64,000 nt of DNA from VXRJ01 sp965246995 (GCA_965246995.1 OZ252008.1:3658001-3722000); one strand, 5' to 3'. Positions 49,148-62,805 are shown, numbered from the stretch's first letter. A program made the numbers and translations. The notes: generated by a model not told the origin, from the sequence alone.

Positions 49148-50137
49148 ATGGCGCCCGCTACCCTGCTCCCGCCTGCCTTGGTCCTGACCGCTGGACGCGG
49201 CACGCGACTCGAGCCCCTCACGTCCGTCCGCGCGAAGCCTGCGACGCCGGTCGCCGGCCGGCCGATCGTCGTCCGGATCCTGGAATGGCTGGCCCGGGCA
49301 GGCGTCACCGACGCGGTGCTCAACCTCCATCACCGGCCGGAAACAATCACCCGGGTCATCGGCCACGGCCACGCAACCGGTATCTGCGTCCGCTACTCAT
49401 GGGAGCCCGAGATCCTCGGCTCGGCCGGCGGACCCCGGCTGGCGCTGTCGCTGCTCGGCCCGCGCTTCCTCATCGTCAACGGCGATACCTTGACCAACCT
49501 CGCGCCCGATGCGCTTGCCGCGCTGGTCGCGGCGCACGCCCGGTCGGGCGCTGCCGCAACACTCGCGGTGACGGCGCATCCGGATCCGGCGCGCTACGGC
49601 GGGGTCGTCACGGACGATGACGGGCGCGTTTGCGCATTCACTCGCGCCGGCGATCCGCCGGCGGCCCACTTCATCGGGGTGCAGGTCGCCGAAGCATCGG
49701 CCTTCGCGGACCTTCCGCCGGGTGTACCGGCCGCGACGATCGGTGGCATGTACGATCGGATGTTGCTGAACGGCGACCGGCAGCCGACCGGCGCGATCCG
49801 GACGCACCAGGTGGAGGGACAGTTCTTCGATGTCGGCACTCCGGCCGACTGCCTCGCCGCTTCACTCGCGCTCGCGCCGGACGAGAATGTGGTGGCGGGC
49901 GCCGGATCGACCATCGATCCGTCCGCATCAGTGACACGCTGCGCTATCTGGGACCGCGTGACGATCGGTCCGGGGTGCCGGCTGGACGAGTGCGTCGTTG
50001 CGGACGGGGTGACCCTGCCGGCCGGAACCGAGTTGCGACGGTGCGTCGCGGTGACGGCAACCCACGCGGCCACGGCAACTGGCCGGCGTGACGGAGAGCC
50101 GATCGGCGACGCGGTTGTCTTCCCGATCGATGCCTGA
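49148..50137 (+). CDS. murU: Sugar-1-phosphate nucleotidyltransferase (probable MurU-like), 329 aa
   Basis: Rossmann-like nucleotidyltransferase with the nucleotide motif LVLTAGRGTRLEPLT, sugar-binding AKPATPVAGRPI and the metal Asp in FLIVNGDTLTN. Adjacency and 8-nt overlap with an AmgK-like kinase suggest it acts as MurU, making UDP-MurNAc from MurNAc-1-phosphate in peptidoglycan recycling. However, unlike short MurU (about 223 aa), it has a C-terminal hexapeptide beta-helix (IDPSASVTRCAIWDRVTIG...), as in mannose-1-phosphate guanylyltransferases. The substrate is thus uncertain. Confidence 0.75.
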   Translation: MAPATLLPPALVLTAGRGTRLEPLTSVRAKPATPVAGRPIVVRILEWLARAGVTDAVLNLHHRPETITRVIGHGHATGICVRYSWEPEILGSAGGPRLALSLLGPRFLIVNGDTLTNLAPDALAALVAAHARSGAAATLAVTAHPDPARYGGVVTDDDGRVCAFTRAGDPPAAHFIGVQVAEASAFADLPPGVPAATIGGMYDRMLLNGDRQPTGAIRTHQVEGQFFDVGTPADCLAASLALAPDENVVAGAGSTIDPSASVTRCAIWDRVTIGPGCRLDECVVADGVTLPAGTELRRCVAVTATHAATATGRRDGEPIGDAVVFPIDA

Positions 50138-51176
50138 GCCGAAACCTGCGGGCCCCGGCGCGCCACCGGCATCGACGGAGGTGATGGCGCGGGCACGGAT
50201 CTGGATCGACCGGGCCGGTCTGCCGGCGGCCACGACGGTCACGCTGCTCGCCGGCGACGCCTCCGACCGCCGCTTCGTCCGGGTCGGGCCACCCGACGGA
50301 CCGACGCGCATCCTGGTGGTCCACGCCAATCCGATCCGTCCCGCCGAGCTGCCACTCGTAACCGTCGCGGAACTGCTCCGCGAGGTGCCGGTGCCGGTGC
50401 CGGACACGCTCGGGAGCGACGCCGAACTGGGCATCGTCGTTCTGGAGGATCTGGGGGACACGACCCTCGAGACGGCGCTCGCGGATGCATCATCCGACGC
50501 CCGCGATGCGTGGTACCGGGAAGCGATCGATCTGATCGTCGCGCTGCAGCGGGGCGGCGCGCGGATCCGCCGACCGGATGCACTCCCCTTCCGCCAGGCT
50601 TTCGATACCGCCAAGCTCACCTGGGAACTGCAGTTCTTCCTGGAGCACTACATCGGCGGGTACCGGCAGTTCGCGCTGACGCCCGCGCTGCGTAACGCGC
50701 TCGAGAGGGAGTTTCACCGGCTGGCCGAACAGATGGCGAGCGAGCCGCGCGTCCTCTGCCACCGCGACTACCACAGCCGCAACCTGATGCTCTACGCCGG
50801 GCGCCTGCATCTCATCGATTTTCAGGACGCGCGAATGGGACCGGATACCTACGACCTGGCGTCCCTCCTCCGGGACGCGTACGGGGAACTGGACCGTCAG
50901 GCGGTCGTTCGTTATCTCGATCACTACCAGCAGGCAATGGGGATCACCGACGGTGCGGCGCTGCGGCACCGGTTCGTCCGGACGACGGCGCAGCGTACCC
51001 TCAAGGCGCTCGGCACATTCGGATTCCAGATTGCCGTCCGGCGGAACCTCCGCTATGCCGACGCCGTACCCCGCGCCATCGCGTACGCACTCGACGCGTT
51101 GGCGCGCGATCCCGACCGGCAACGTCTCCGTGACCTGCTCGAACCCGTCTTCGCAGGAAGCGTGGGTTTCTCCTAG
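50130..51176 (+). CDS. amgK: AmgK-like aminoglycoside-phosphotransferase-fold kinase, 348 aa
   Basis: AmgK phosphorylates the anomeric position of MurNAc or GlcNAc in a peptidoglycan-recycling bypass that avoids de novo UDP-MurNAc synthesis. The catalytic loop H-R-D-Y-H-S-R-N is in VLCHRDYHSRNLML, followed by IDFQDARMGPDTYDLASLLRD, a characteristic AmgK sequence. The N-terminal lobe contains GDASDRRFVRV. A later in-frame ATG (50184) is also possible. The TAG stop is the first TAG of repeat copy C. The neighbouring murU-like gene supports the pathway. Confidence 0.85.
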   Translation: MPEPKPAGPGAPPASTEVMARARIWIDRAGLPAATTVTLLAGDASDRRFVRVGPPDGPTRILVVHANPIRPAELPLVTVAELLREVPVPVPDTLGSDAELGIVVLEDLGDTTLETALADASSDARDAWYREAIDLIVALQRGGARIRRPDALPFRQAFDTAKLTWELQFFLEHYIGGYRQFALTPALRNALEREFHRLAEQMASEPRVLCHRDYHSRNLMLYAGRLHLIDFQDARMGPDTYDLASLLRDAYGELDRQAVVRYLDHYQQAMGITDGAALRHRFVRTTAQRTLKALGTFGFQIAVRRNLRYADAVPRAIAYALDALARDPDRQRLRDLLEPVFAGSVGFS

Positions 51177-51373
51177 GAGCCCGTGGTGAACCCCCGCGTA
51201 GCACCGAGAGCGGTGAGGCACCCACCTGACAAGGCGCGACGAGGGAGCATATTGGCTATATGGCGACCGCGGACTGACGCAGTCCTCGGACTGCCACAGT
51301 CCGAGGAGCAACGCCGTTCAGGCGGGATGCATCGCCGCTCGAATGTAGCGGGGGTTTCACCACGGGCTCCTAG
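51173..51373 (+). repeat. Long palindromic repeat element, copy C (201 bp)
   Basis: The ends are CTAGGAGCCCGTGGTGAAC and GTTTCACCACGGGCTCCTAG, inverted repeats with CTAG at both outer ends. It carries an extra internal hairpin relative to copy B, with a 9-bp stem (51285-51293 with 51297-51305), besides one like that in B. Its left TAG is the amgK stop codon and its right end lies 23 nt before the asnS ATG. It contains the outward-facing ATG shared by the family. Confidence 0.88.
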
Positions 51374-51396
51374 TACACTGAGGTGTCCGGAGCGTC

Positions 51397-52698
51397 ATGA
51401 GCACGACGATCACCACCATCGCCCAGATCGCCGATCACGTCGGCGACACCATTACCCTCCGCGGCTGGCTGCAAAGCCGCCGTTCGAGCGGGAGAATCCA
51501 CTTCCTGACCGTGCGCGACGGCACCGGCCTGTTGCAGGCGGTGATGTCGAAGAAGGCGGTGGGCGACGCGACGTTCCAGCGGGCGGACCACCTGGGACAG
51601 GAAACCTCGCTCGTGGTAACCGGCGCCGTCCGAGAGGACGCCCGCGCACCCGGAGGCTACGAGCTCGACGTGGCGGCGCTGGACGTAGTGGGCGGCTCGA
51701 CCGACTACCCGATCACGCCGAAGCCGCACGGCGTCGACTATCTCCTCGATCGGCGACACCTCTGGATCCGGAGCCGCCGGCAAGCGGCGATCCTCCGCGT
51801 ACGGCACGAAGTCATCAACGCGGTTCGCGACTATCTGAACGGCCAGGGCTTCGTCCTGACCGATACGCCCATCTTCACCCCCGCGGCCTGCGAAGGGACG
51901 ACGACGCTCTTCCCCGTGCAGTATTTCGACGACCGGACGGCGTACCTCACCCAGAGCGGCCAGCTCTATGTCGAGGCGACCGCGATGGCGCTCGGCAAGG
52001 TGTACTGCTTCGGTCCGACGTTCCGTGCCGAGAAGTCCAAGACCCGACGCCATCTCACCGAGTTCTGGATGGTCGAGCCGGAGATGGCGTACGCCACACT
52101 CGACGACGCCACTGACCTGGCCGAGGCGCTCGTCGCATCGGTCGTCGGGCGGGTGCTCGACCGGCGCCGCGCGGAACTCGACGTGCTGGAGCGAGACACG
52201 GCGCCGCTCGAACGGGTCCGCGCACCCTTCCCCCGCATTACCTACGACGAGGCAGTGGCCATTCTGAAGGAACAAGGTCTGCCATTCGAATGGGGAGGCG
52301 ACTTCGGTGGCCCCGACGAGACCGCCCTCGCGGAGCACTTCGATCGGCCAGTCGCCATTCAGCGGTTCCCGAGCGCCATGAAGGCCTTCTACATGAAGCC
52401 CGATCCCGATCGGCCGGAGCTGTCCCTCTCGGTCGACCTGCTCGCGCCGGAGGGCTACGGCGAAATCGTCGGCGGGGGCGAGCGCCTGGACGATTACGAC
52501 CTGCTCCTCGAGCGCGTCCAGGCGCACGATCTGCCCCAGGAGTCGTTCGAGTGGTACCTCGACCTGCGCCGCTACGGCACCGTCCCGCACGCCGGTTTCG
52601 GGATGGGAATCGAGCGGATGGTCGCCTGGATCTGCGGGATTGAACATGTCCGCGAGACGATTCCGTTCCCGCGAATGCTCCACCGGCTCACTCCCTAG
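51397..52698 (+). CDS. asnS: Asparaginyl-tRNA synthetase, 433 aa
   Basis: Class IIb synthetase that charges tRNA(Asn). The N-terminal OB anticodon-binding domain includes LRGWLQSRRSSGRIHFLTVRDGTG. Class II motif 2 is in FRAEKSKTRRHLTEFWMVEPE and motif 3 in GFGMGIERMVAWICG. Sequence pattern and length fit AsnRS rather than AspRS. A Shine-Dalgarno-like GAGGTGTCCGGAG precedes the ATG. Presence of asnS suggests that GatCAB here is for Gln-tRNA(Gln). Confidence 0.94.
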   Translation: MSTTITTIAQIADHVGDTITLRGWLQSRRSSGRIHFLTVRDGTGLLQAVMSKKAVGDATFQRADHLGQETSLVVTGAVREDARAPGGYELDVAALDVVGGSTDYPITPKPHGVDYLLDRRHLWIRSRRQAAILRVRHEVINAVRDYLNGQGFVLTDTPIFTPAACEGTTTLFPVQYFDDRTAYLTQSGQLYVEATAMALGKVYCFGPTFRAEKSKTRRHLTEFWMVEPEMAYATLDDATDLAEALVASVVGRVLDRRRAELDVLERDTAPLERVRAPFPRITYDEAVAILKEQGLPFEWGGDFGGPDETALAEHFDRPVAIQRFPSAMKAFYMKPDPDRPELSLSVDLLAPEGYGEIVGGGERLDDYDLLLERVQAHDLPQESFEWYLDLRRYGTVPHAGFGMGIERMVAWICGIEHVRETIPFPRMLHRLTP

Positions 52699-52727
52699 AA
52701 ACGGGCGGCGAACGCGCCCCGGGTCGG

Positions 52728-52757
52728 TTGCTGCCTCATCCGGACGCGTGATATAGT
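52728..52757 (+). promoter_or_regulatory. Putative promoter of the rimP-nusA-infB operon (TTGCTG-N18-TATAGT)
   Basis: TTGCTG (52728-52733) and TATAGT (52752-52757) have an 18-nt spacer. Transcription would start near 52764, upstream of the hairpin with a U-tract. Confidence 0.5.
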
Positions 52758-52785
52758 TCCCGTTTGTACGCAGCGAAGTCCCTGC

Positions 52786-52813
52786 AAAAAGTGGGCGTTT
52801 CGCCCACTTTTTT
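52786..52813 (+). terminator. Strong intrinsic terminator/attenuator in the rimP leader
   Basis: AAAAAGTGGGCG-TTT-CGCCCACTTTTTT forms a 12-bp stem with an A-tract, a three-base loop and a U-run, the clearest intrinsic terminator in the window. It lies after the promoter and 55 nt before rimP. It is either the asnS terminator or, with the promoter at 52728, a leader attenuator of the nusA operon. Terminators in this position are common in bacteria, with NusA thought to modulate read-through. Confidence 0.85.
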
Positions 52814-52867
52814 ACGTTGTGGGGCCTTTCACGGACGGAACGACGGTTCGGGAGGGTAAGCACGGCG

Positions 52868-53446
52868 ATGACCCGTGAGGATCGGGTGGCGCGCGTGCGG
52901 ACGGTAGCAGCGCGGATCGCACGCGACTTCGGACTGGAGTTGTTCGATGTGCAGTTCCGGCGCGAGGCAATCGGTTGGGTGCTCCGGATCGTGATTGATC
53001 GGGTCCCCGCCACGGCGGACGAGTCCACCGCCCCCTCGGGCCGAACGACGGACGGGCCGGCGTCGGAAGCGGTGACAGTTGACGACTGTCAGCGAGTGAG
53101 CCGCGACGTGAGCGTTGTACTCGATACGGAGTTCACGTTCGATGAGGAGTACACGCTGGAGGTTTCGTCGCCGGGCCTCGATCGCCCGTTGCGGCACGTG
53201 GGCGACTGCCAGCGCTTTCGGGGCCGGCTGGCGCGGTTCGTGACATCGGAGGCGGTCGAGGGTCAGCACTTCGTGCTGGGCCGGATCGCCGGGGTCGAGA
53301 CAGCCGTCGACAGCGCGGCGGCGGGCGGAACGGGAGACGGGGAAGTGACCGCGCCGGACCACCGCGTGGTGGTGGACGCCGGCAAGCGGACCTACCGGAT
53401 CCCGTGGTCGCTCGTGACGCGCGCCCGGCTGGAAGTAGACGTGTAA
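52868..53446 (+). CDS. rimP: Ribosome maturation factor RimP, 192 aa
   Basis: Assists 30S subunit maturation by binding uS12. The N-terminal domain includes GLELFDVQFRREAIGWVLRIVIDR, and the middle contains VTVDDCQRVSRDVSVVLD, EYTLEVSSPGLDRPLRHVGDCQRFRGR, the typical RimP sequence. An Ala/Thr-rich loop near residues 52-70 and a Gly-rich one later make it longer than the usual 155 aa. The ATG at 52868 is preceded by GGGAGGGTAAG. First gene of the nusA operon. Confidence 0.92.
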   Translation: MTREDRVARVRTVAARIARDFGLELFDVQFRREAIGWVLRIVIDRVPATADESTAPSGRTTDGPASEAVTVDDCQRVSRDVSVVLDTEFTFDEEYTLEVSSPGLDRPLRHVGDCQRFRGRLARFVTSEAVEGQHFVLGRIAGVETAVDSAAAGGTGDGEVTAPDHRVVVDAGKRTYRIPWSLVTRARLEVDV

Positions 53447-53460
53447 CGGGAACGGCACAA

Positions 53461-54789
53461 ATGAGCACACTGAACCGGCAGATGATCGAGGCAGCCGCCA
53501 AGGAGAAGGGCGTTGAGCCTGAGGTGATCATTTCGGCGATCGAGGACGCCGTGCTGACTGCGTCGCGCCGGCACTTCGATGAGAACCAGGTACTGCGCAC
53601 CCGGTTCAATCCGGAATCGGGCGTGGTCGAGCTCTTCTCCGTTCGCGTGATCGTCGACTCGGTGGAAGACGCGGTAAACGAGATCTCCCTCGCCGAGGCG
53701 CAGGAACTGTACGGCGACGAGGCGGAAGTGGACATGGAGATTGAGTATCCCGAGCCGACCGACTCGCTCGGGCGAATCGCCGCCTCGACCGCAAAGCAGG
53801 TGCTGACCCAGAAGGTGCGCGACGCCGAGCGGGACAACATCTACGGCGAGTACCACGACCAGGTGGGTGAAGTGATCGGCGGCGTCGTCAAGCGGTTCGA
53901 AAACGGCGACATCGTGGTCGAGGCAGGGCGTCTCGAAGCGCTGCTGCCTCGCCGCGAGCAGTCGCGTGCGGAGAACTACAGCGTCGGCGACCGAATCCGC
54001 GCCGTTATCCGCGATGTGAACAAGAACGCGAAGGGGCCGCAGGTGATCCTGTCGCGGACCGATCCGGCGCTCCTGGTGCAGTTGTTCCGCCAGGAGGTTC
54101 CGGAAATCTACGACGGCATCGTCACTATCAAGGGCGCCGTGCGCGAGGCGGGCGACCGCGCGAAGGTAGCGGTTCACACCTCCGAACGGGATATCGATCC
54201 AATAGGCGCCTGCGTCGGCATGAAGGGGACGCGGGTCCAGGGAATCATCCGCGAACTGCGCGGCGAGAAGATCGACATTGTCGAGTGGTCGGACGATCCG
54301 GCGACGTTCGTCACCAACGCCCTGAGCCCCGCGCGGACGCAGCGTGTGACCGTAGTCGAGGGCAACGAACCGGCGATAGAAGTGTTGGTAGACGAGACCC
54401 AGACATCGCTCGCGATCGGTCGCAAGGGGCAGAACGTCCGGCTCGCCGCCCGCTTGACCGGGTGGCGGATCGACATCAAGAGCGAAGGACAGAAGCGGCA
54501 GGAGGTAGAGGCGCAGTTCGATGACCTCGAGGAGGGTGAGGCCGCACTGACGCTTCCGGGCCTGACCGAAGCGCAGCTCATCGCACTGAGCGAGGCGGAA
54601 CTTGACACCGCGGAACGGCTGCTCGAGGTAGATACCTCCAGGCTGGCCGAGGTGGCGGGCGTCGATGAGGCGACCGCGACGGAACTGCAAGCGGCGGTAC
54701 GCGAGCAGGTCGCCGCGGCGGAGCGTGCGGTGGCGGCAACGGACGCAACCGGCAGCGACAGCGATCAGGGAACCCAGACGGCAGACTAG
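53461..54789 (+). CDS. nusA: Transcription termination/antitermination factor NusA, 442 aa
   Basis: Binds RNA polymerase and nascent RNA, affecting pausing, termination and antitermination. The N-terminal domain (EAAAKEKGVEPEVIISAIEDAV) is followed by an S1 domain (GEVIGGVVKRFENGDIVVEAG) and KH domains (DPIGACVGMKGTRVQGIIREL, SLAIGRKGQNVRLAARL). The C-terminus has one helix-hairpin-helix-like acidic repeat (LPGLTEAQLIALSEAE...). All core domains are complete. It lies 14 nt after rimP. Confidence 0.95.
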   Translation: MSTLNRQMIEAAAKEKGVEPEVIISAIEDAVLTASRRHFDENQVLRTRFNPESGVVELFSVRVIVDSVEDAVNEISLAEAQELYGDEAEVDMEIEYPEPTDSLGRIAASTAKQVLTQKVRDAERDNIYGEYHDQVGEVIGGVVKRFENGDIVVEAGRLEALLPRREQSRAENYSVGDRIRAVIRDVNKNAKGPQVILSRTDPALLVQLFRQEVPEIYDGIVTIKGAVREAGDRAKVAVHTSERDIDPIGACVGMKGTRVQGIIRELRGEKIDIVEWSDDPATFVTNALSPARTQRVTVVEGNEPAIEVLVDETQTSLAIGRKGQNVRLAARLTGWRIDIKSEGQKRQEVEAQFDDLEEGEAALTLPGLTEAQLIALSEAELDTAERLLEVDTSRLAEVAGVDEATATELQAAVREQVAAAERAVAATDATGSDSDQGTQTAD

Positions 54790-54802
54790 ACCGGACGTGT
54801 AA

Positions 54803-57799
<2,997 letters not shown>

Positions 57800-57801
57800 C
57801 C

Positions 57802-58194
57802 GTGGCGCAGGGTACGCGGACGCTGCGCGTCGCCGAACGCGTGCGAGAGGAACTGAGCACGTTGCTCTTGCGATCCGTGCGCGACCCCGGCGTGACGGGA
57901 GTTGTCATCACCCAGGTCCGCATGACCCCCGACCTGCAGGTCGCCCGCGTGTACTACACCGTCGCGGATGGCACCGATCGCCGCAACGTCGCGCGCGCCC
58001 TGCGGCGGGCGCGGCCGTTCCTCCGGCGCGCGGTGAGCGAGCGGGTACAGCTCCGCCGTGCGCCGGACCTCCGGTTCCTGCATGACGATTCGACAGAGGA
58101 GCAGGATCGCATAGCGCACATCTTCGACGAACTGGAGCGCGAACGAAGCGAGGCGCTTCCGGAAACCGACGACGACACGACCGATGAGTCCTGA
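57802..58194 (+). CDS. rbfA: Ribosome-binding factor A, 130 aa
   Basis: KH-fold protein needed for 16S rRNA 5' processing and 30S maturation. Family motifs are RVREELSTLLLRSVRDPGV, VVITQVRMTPDLQVARVYYTV and the C-terminal RRAPDLRFLHDDSTEEQDRI. The GTG start at 57802 is 2 nt after infB. It overlaps nrnA by 11 nt. Confidence 0.93.
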   Translation: MAQGTRTLRVAERVREELSTLLLRSVRDPGVTGVVITQVRMTPDLQVARVYYTVADGTDRRNVARALRRARPFLRRAVSERVQLRRAPDLRFLHDDSTEEQDRIAHIFDELERERSEALPETDDDTTDES

Positions 58195-59173
58195 TCCTCT
58201 GTCACAGATGGCCGACGTCCTCCGGGCGGGCCAGCGCTTCGTTCTCTCGTCGCATGCCCGGCCCGACGGCGATTCCATAGGCTCCCAGCTCGCGCTCGCG
58301 CATGCGCTCGAGACGCTCGGCAAGACGGTCCGGATCATCAACCACGACGCGCCTCCGGGGTACCTCTCGACGCTGCCGGGCGCCGATCGGATCGAGGTGG
58401 CCGACGCGGTGGCGGAAGACGCCGGGCCGTTCGACGCAGCGGTGATCCTGGAATGCGGCTCGCTGGATCGGACCGAGGTGGCCGGCCTGGACCGGCAGCC
58501 GGTCCTGAATATTGATCACCATGTCGGCAACACGGCGTATGGCGCGATCAACTGGTTCGACTCGACTGCGGCCGCGTGCGCCGAACTGGTGCATGACCTG
58601 GTCGCCGCGCTGGATGTCGCGCTGACGCCTCCGATCGGCGCCGCCCTCTACACCGGCATCCTGACCGACACCGGCGGGTTCCGGCACGCGAACATCACGT
58701 CCCGGACGTTCGACATCTGCCGCCGTATCGCCGCCTGCGGCGTGGATGTCGCGCGCGTCGCGTCGGACGTGTACCAGAGCAGCGCGCTCGGCAAGGTCCG
58801 CCTGACGGGCCGCCTTCTCGATACGATGCGGCTCGAGGGCAACGGCCGTGTCGCGTTGCTCCACCTGGACGACGCGCTGATCCGGGAGACCGGCTGCCCC
58901 CCCGACGATCTGGACGGCGTGATCAACATGCCGCTGGCAGCGCGCGACATCCAGGCGGTCATCATGCTGAAGACGATCGACGGGGTGACGCGCGTCAGCC
59001 TCCGTTCGAAGGGGGTGGTCGACGTCCGGTCGGTCGCCGCAGCCTTCGGCGGCGGCGGACACCGCAATGCGGCGGGCTGCTCGCTCGATACTCCCACCGC
59101 CGAGACGCCGACCGTCATCGCGCGGACCATCGCGGCCATCGACGCGGCAGACGCTAACGGGATCGACGCATGA
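58184..59173 (+). CDS. nrnA: DHH-family oligoribonuclease / pAp phosphatase NrnA, 329 aa
   Basis: Degrades nano-RNA and/or 3'-phosphoadenosine 5'-phosphate. The motifs are SSHARPDGDSIGSQLALAHAL (DxD metal site), LNIDHHVGN (DHH), TDTGGFRHANI and the C-terminal DHHA1 loop GGGGHRNAAG. The Asp expected in motif II is replaced by Glu (ILECGSLDR, usually DCGD/DTGD), a change that might affect metal binding. Position between rbfA and truB is conserved in many bacteria. It overlaps truB by 4 nt. Confidence 0.92.
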   Translation: MSPDPLSQMADVLRAGQRFVLSSHARPDGDSIGSQLALAHALETLGKTVRIINHDAPPGYLSTLPGADRIEVADAVAEDAGPFDAAVILECGSLDRTEVAGLDRQPVLNIDHHVGNTAYGAINWFDSTAAACAELVHDLVAALDVALTPPIGAALYTGILTDTGGFRHANITSRTFDICRRIAACGVDVARVASDVYQSSALGKVRLTGRLLDTMRLEGNGRVALLHLDDALIRETGCPPDDLDGVINMPLAARDIQAVIMLKTIDGVTRVSLRSKGVVDVRSVAAAFGGGGHRNAAGCSLDTPTAETPTVIARTIAAIDAADANGIDA

Positions 59174-60123
59174 CCACCGCCGAGGGGCAGGCGACCGACG
59201 GTGTCCTTGTAATCGACAAGCCGTCCGGGTTGACGTCACACGACGTCGTCGCTCGGGTACGCCGAGCACTGGGCATCCGGCGCGTCGGCCATCTCGGCAC
59301 GCTCGACCCGATGGCGACCGGCGTGCTGCCGCTCGTCGCCGGCAAGGCGACGCGCCTCGCCTCGCTCCTCTCGCCGGGACGGAAGACCTACGATGGACTG
59401 ATCCGGCTCGGTGTCGTGACCGACACGTACGACATGACCGGCACCATCACCAGCGATCGTCGTGAGCAGATGGCCGACGGCGACCCCGCGCCGCCGTCGG
59501 CAGAGACGATCGCCCGGGCGGCGGAAGCGTTTGGCGGCACCTTCCTGCAGCCGCCGCCGCCGTATTCCGCGAAGCGCATCAAGGGGGTGCGCGCGTACCG
59601 TCTAGCACGCCGCAACAGGCCGGTTGCACCGGAGGCGGTCGAGGTGACGGTTCACGCGCTCGACCTCGTCGAGGTGACCCCGACCCACGTCCGATGCCGT
59701 GTCATCTGCGATCCGGGCTTCTACATGCGGGCGCTGGCCCACGACCTGGGTGCCGCCCTCGGCTGCGGCGCCTGCCTGGAAGCGCTGCGGCGGGAAAGGA
59801 ACGGGACGTTCGACCTCGCCCAGGCGATTCCCTTCGAGGAGCTCGAGCAGCCCGCGGCAGCCGTCGCCGGAAGGATGATCCCCATCGGCGACTTGCTGCC
59901 GGACGCGCCACGCCTGGTCCTGACACCGCACGGCGCGACCCGGGCGTGCCACGGCAACGATCTGACGGCAGCCGACGTGGTCTCGTCCGATCGTGCCTGG
60001 ATCGGTACTCCCCTGCCCGAGGGACAGGGACTGGCGCGATTGTATGACGGCAATGGGTCGTTGCTGGCCATCGCCCGGAGCGATGCGGCCCAGATTTTGC
60101 ACCCGACAATCGTTGTGGTGTAG
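59170..60123 (+). CDS. truB: tRNA pseudouridine(55) synthase TruB, 317 aa
   Basis: Makes pseudouridine 55 in the T-loop of tRNAs. The catalytic Asp46 is in HLGTLDPMATGVLPL. Other motifs are LVIDKPSGLTSHDVV, GRKTYDGLIRLGV, PPPYSAKRIKGVRAYRLAR and VICDPGFYMRALAHDLG. The C-terminal PUA-like domain is present. It overlaps the nrnA stop by 4 nt. Confidence 0.95.
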   Translation: MTTAEGQATDGVLVIDKPSGLTSHDVVARVRRALGIRRVGHLGTLDPMATGVLPLVAGKATRLASLLSPGRKTYDGLIRLGVVTDTYDMTGTITSDRREQMADGDPAPPSAETIARAAEAFGGTFLQPPPPYSAKRIKGVRAYRLARRNRPVAPEAVEVTVHALDLVEVTPTHVRCRVICDPGFYMRALAHDLGAALGCGACLEALRRERNGTFDLAQAIPFEELEQPAAAVAGRMIPIGDLLPDAPRLVLTPHGATRACHGNDLTAADVVSSDRAWIGTPLPEGQGLARLYDGNGSLLAIARSDAAQILHPTIVVV

Positions 60124-60192
60124 CATTGCCGGTCGAACAGAGGAAAAAAACCGAGAGAGACGGACCACAGAGAGTGAGGTAGTCGAAATACC

Positions 60193-60462
60193 GTGGCGTT
60201 GGCGAAGGACCGAAAGACGGAACTGATTGGCTCGTACCGGCTGCACGACAGTGACACCGGGTCACCACAGGTGCAGATTGCGATTCTGAGCGAGCGGATC
60301 GGTTACCTGACCGAGCACTTCAAGGCCCACGCGAAGGATCACCATTCGCGCCGCGGCCTCCTGAAGATGGTCGGCCGCCGCCGCCGCCTCCTCGACTACC
60401 TCAAGGGCAAGGACACCGAGAGCTACGCTGCGCTGATCAAGCGCCTCGGTATCCGCAAGTAG
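60193..60462 (+). CDS. rpsO: Ribosomal protein S15 (uS15), 89 aa
   Basis: Primary 16S rRNA-binding protein of the 30S platform. The complete and typical sequence includes TGSPQVQIAILSERIGYLTEHFK, HAKDHHSRRGLLKMVGRRRRLLDYL and the C-terminal YAALIKRLGIRK. The start is GTG at 60193; the first residues (ALAKDRKTELI) match the family. GTGAGGTAG upstream is a likely Shine-Dalgarno region. Confidence 0.97.
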   Translation: MALAKDRKTELIGSYRLHDSDTGSPQVQIAILSERIGYLTEHFKAHAKDHHSRRGLLKMVGRRRRLLDYLKGKDTESYAALIKRLGIRK

Positions 60463-60481
60463 GCTGCACCCAGTCTCGACC

Positions 60482-60494
60482 GGGACTGCGTCCC
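60482..60494 (+). terminator. Small hairpin GGGAC-TGC-GTCCC in the rpsO-pnp spacer
   Basis: A 5-bp stem lies 20 nt after rpsO. On its own it is weak; together with the following hairpin it makes a structured spacer, as in other rpsO-pnp operons. Confidence 0.3.
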
Positions 60495-60544
60495 GTCCTG
60501 CGCTTGCCCGCCTCGCGATCGAACCAAGACACGTCCGAACCACT

Positions 60545-60560
60545 GACGGCTGTAGCCGTC
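60545..60560 (+). terminator. Hairpin GACGGCT-GT-AGCCGTC upstream of pnp
   Basis: A perfect 7-bp stem lies 25 nt before the pnp ATG. No U-tract follows, so it is more likely a processing or autoregulatory structure of the pnp leader than a terminator. In E. coli, RNase III and PNPase act on a hairpin at this place. Confidence 0.45.
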
Positions 60561-60585
60561 TCAACTGACAGAGGGACAGAGTTAC

Positions 60586-62801
<2,216 letters not shown>

Positions 62802-62805
<4 letters not shown>

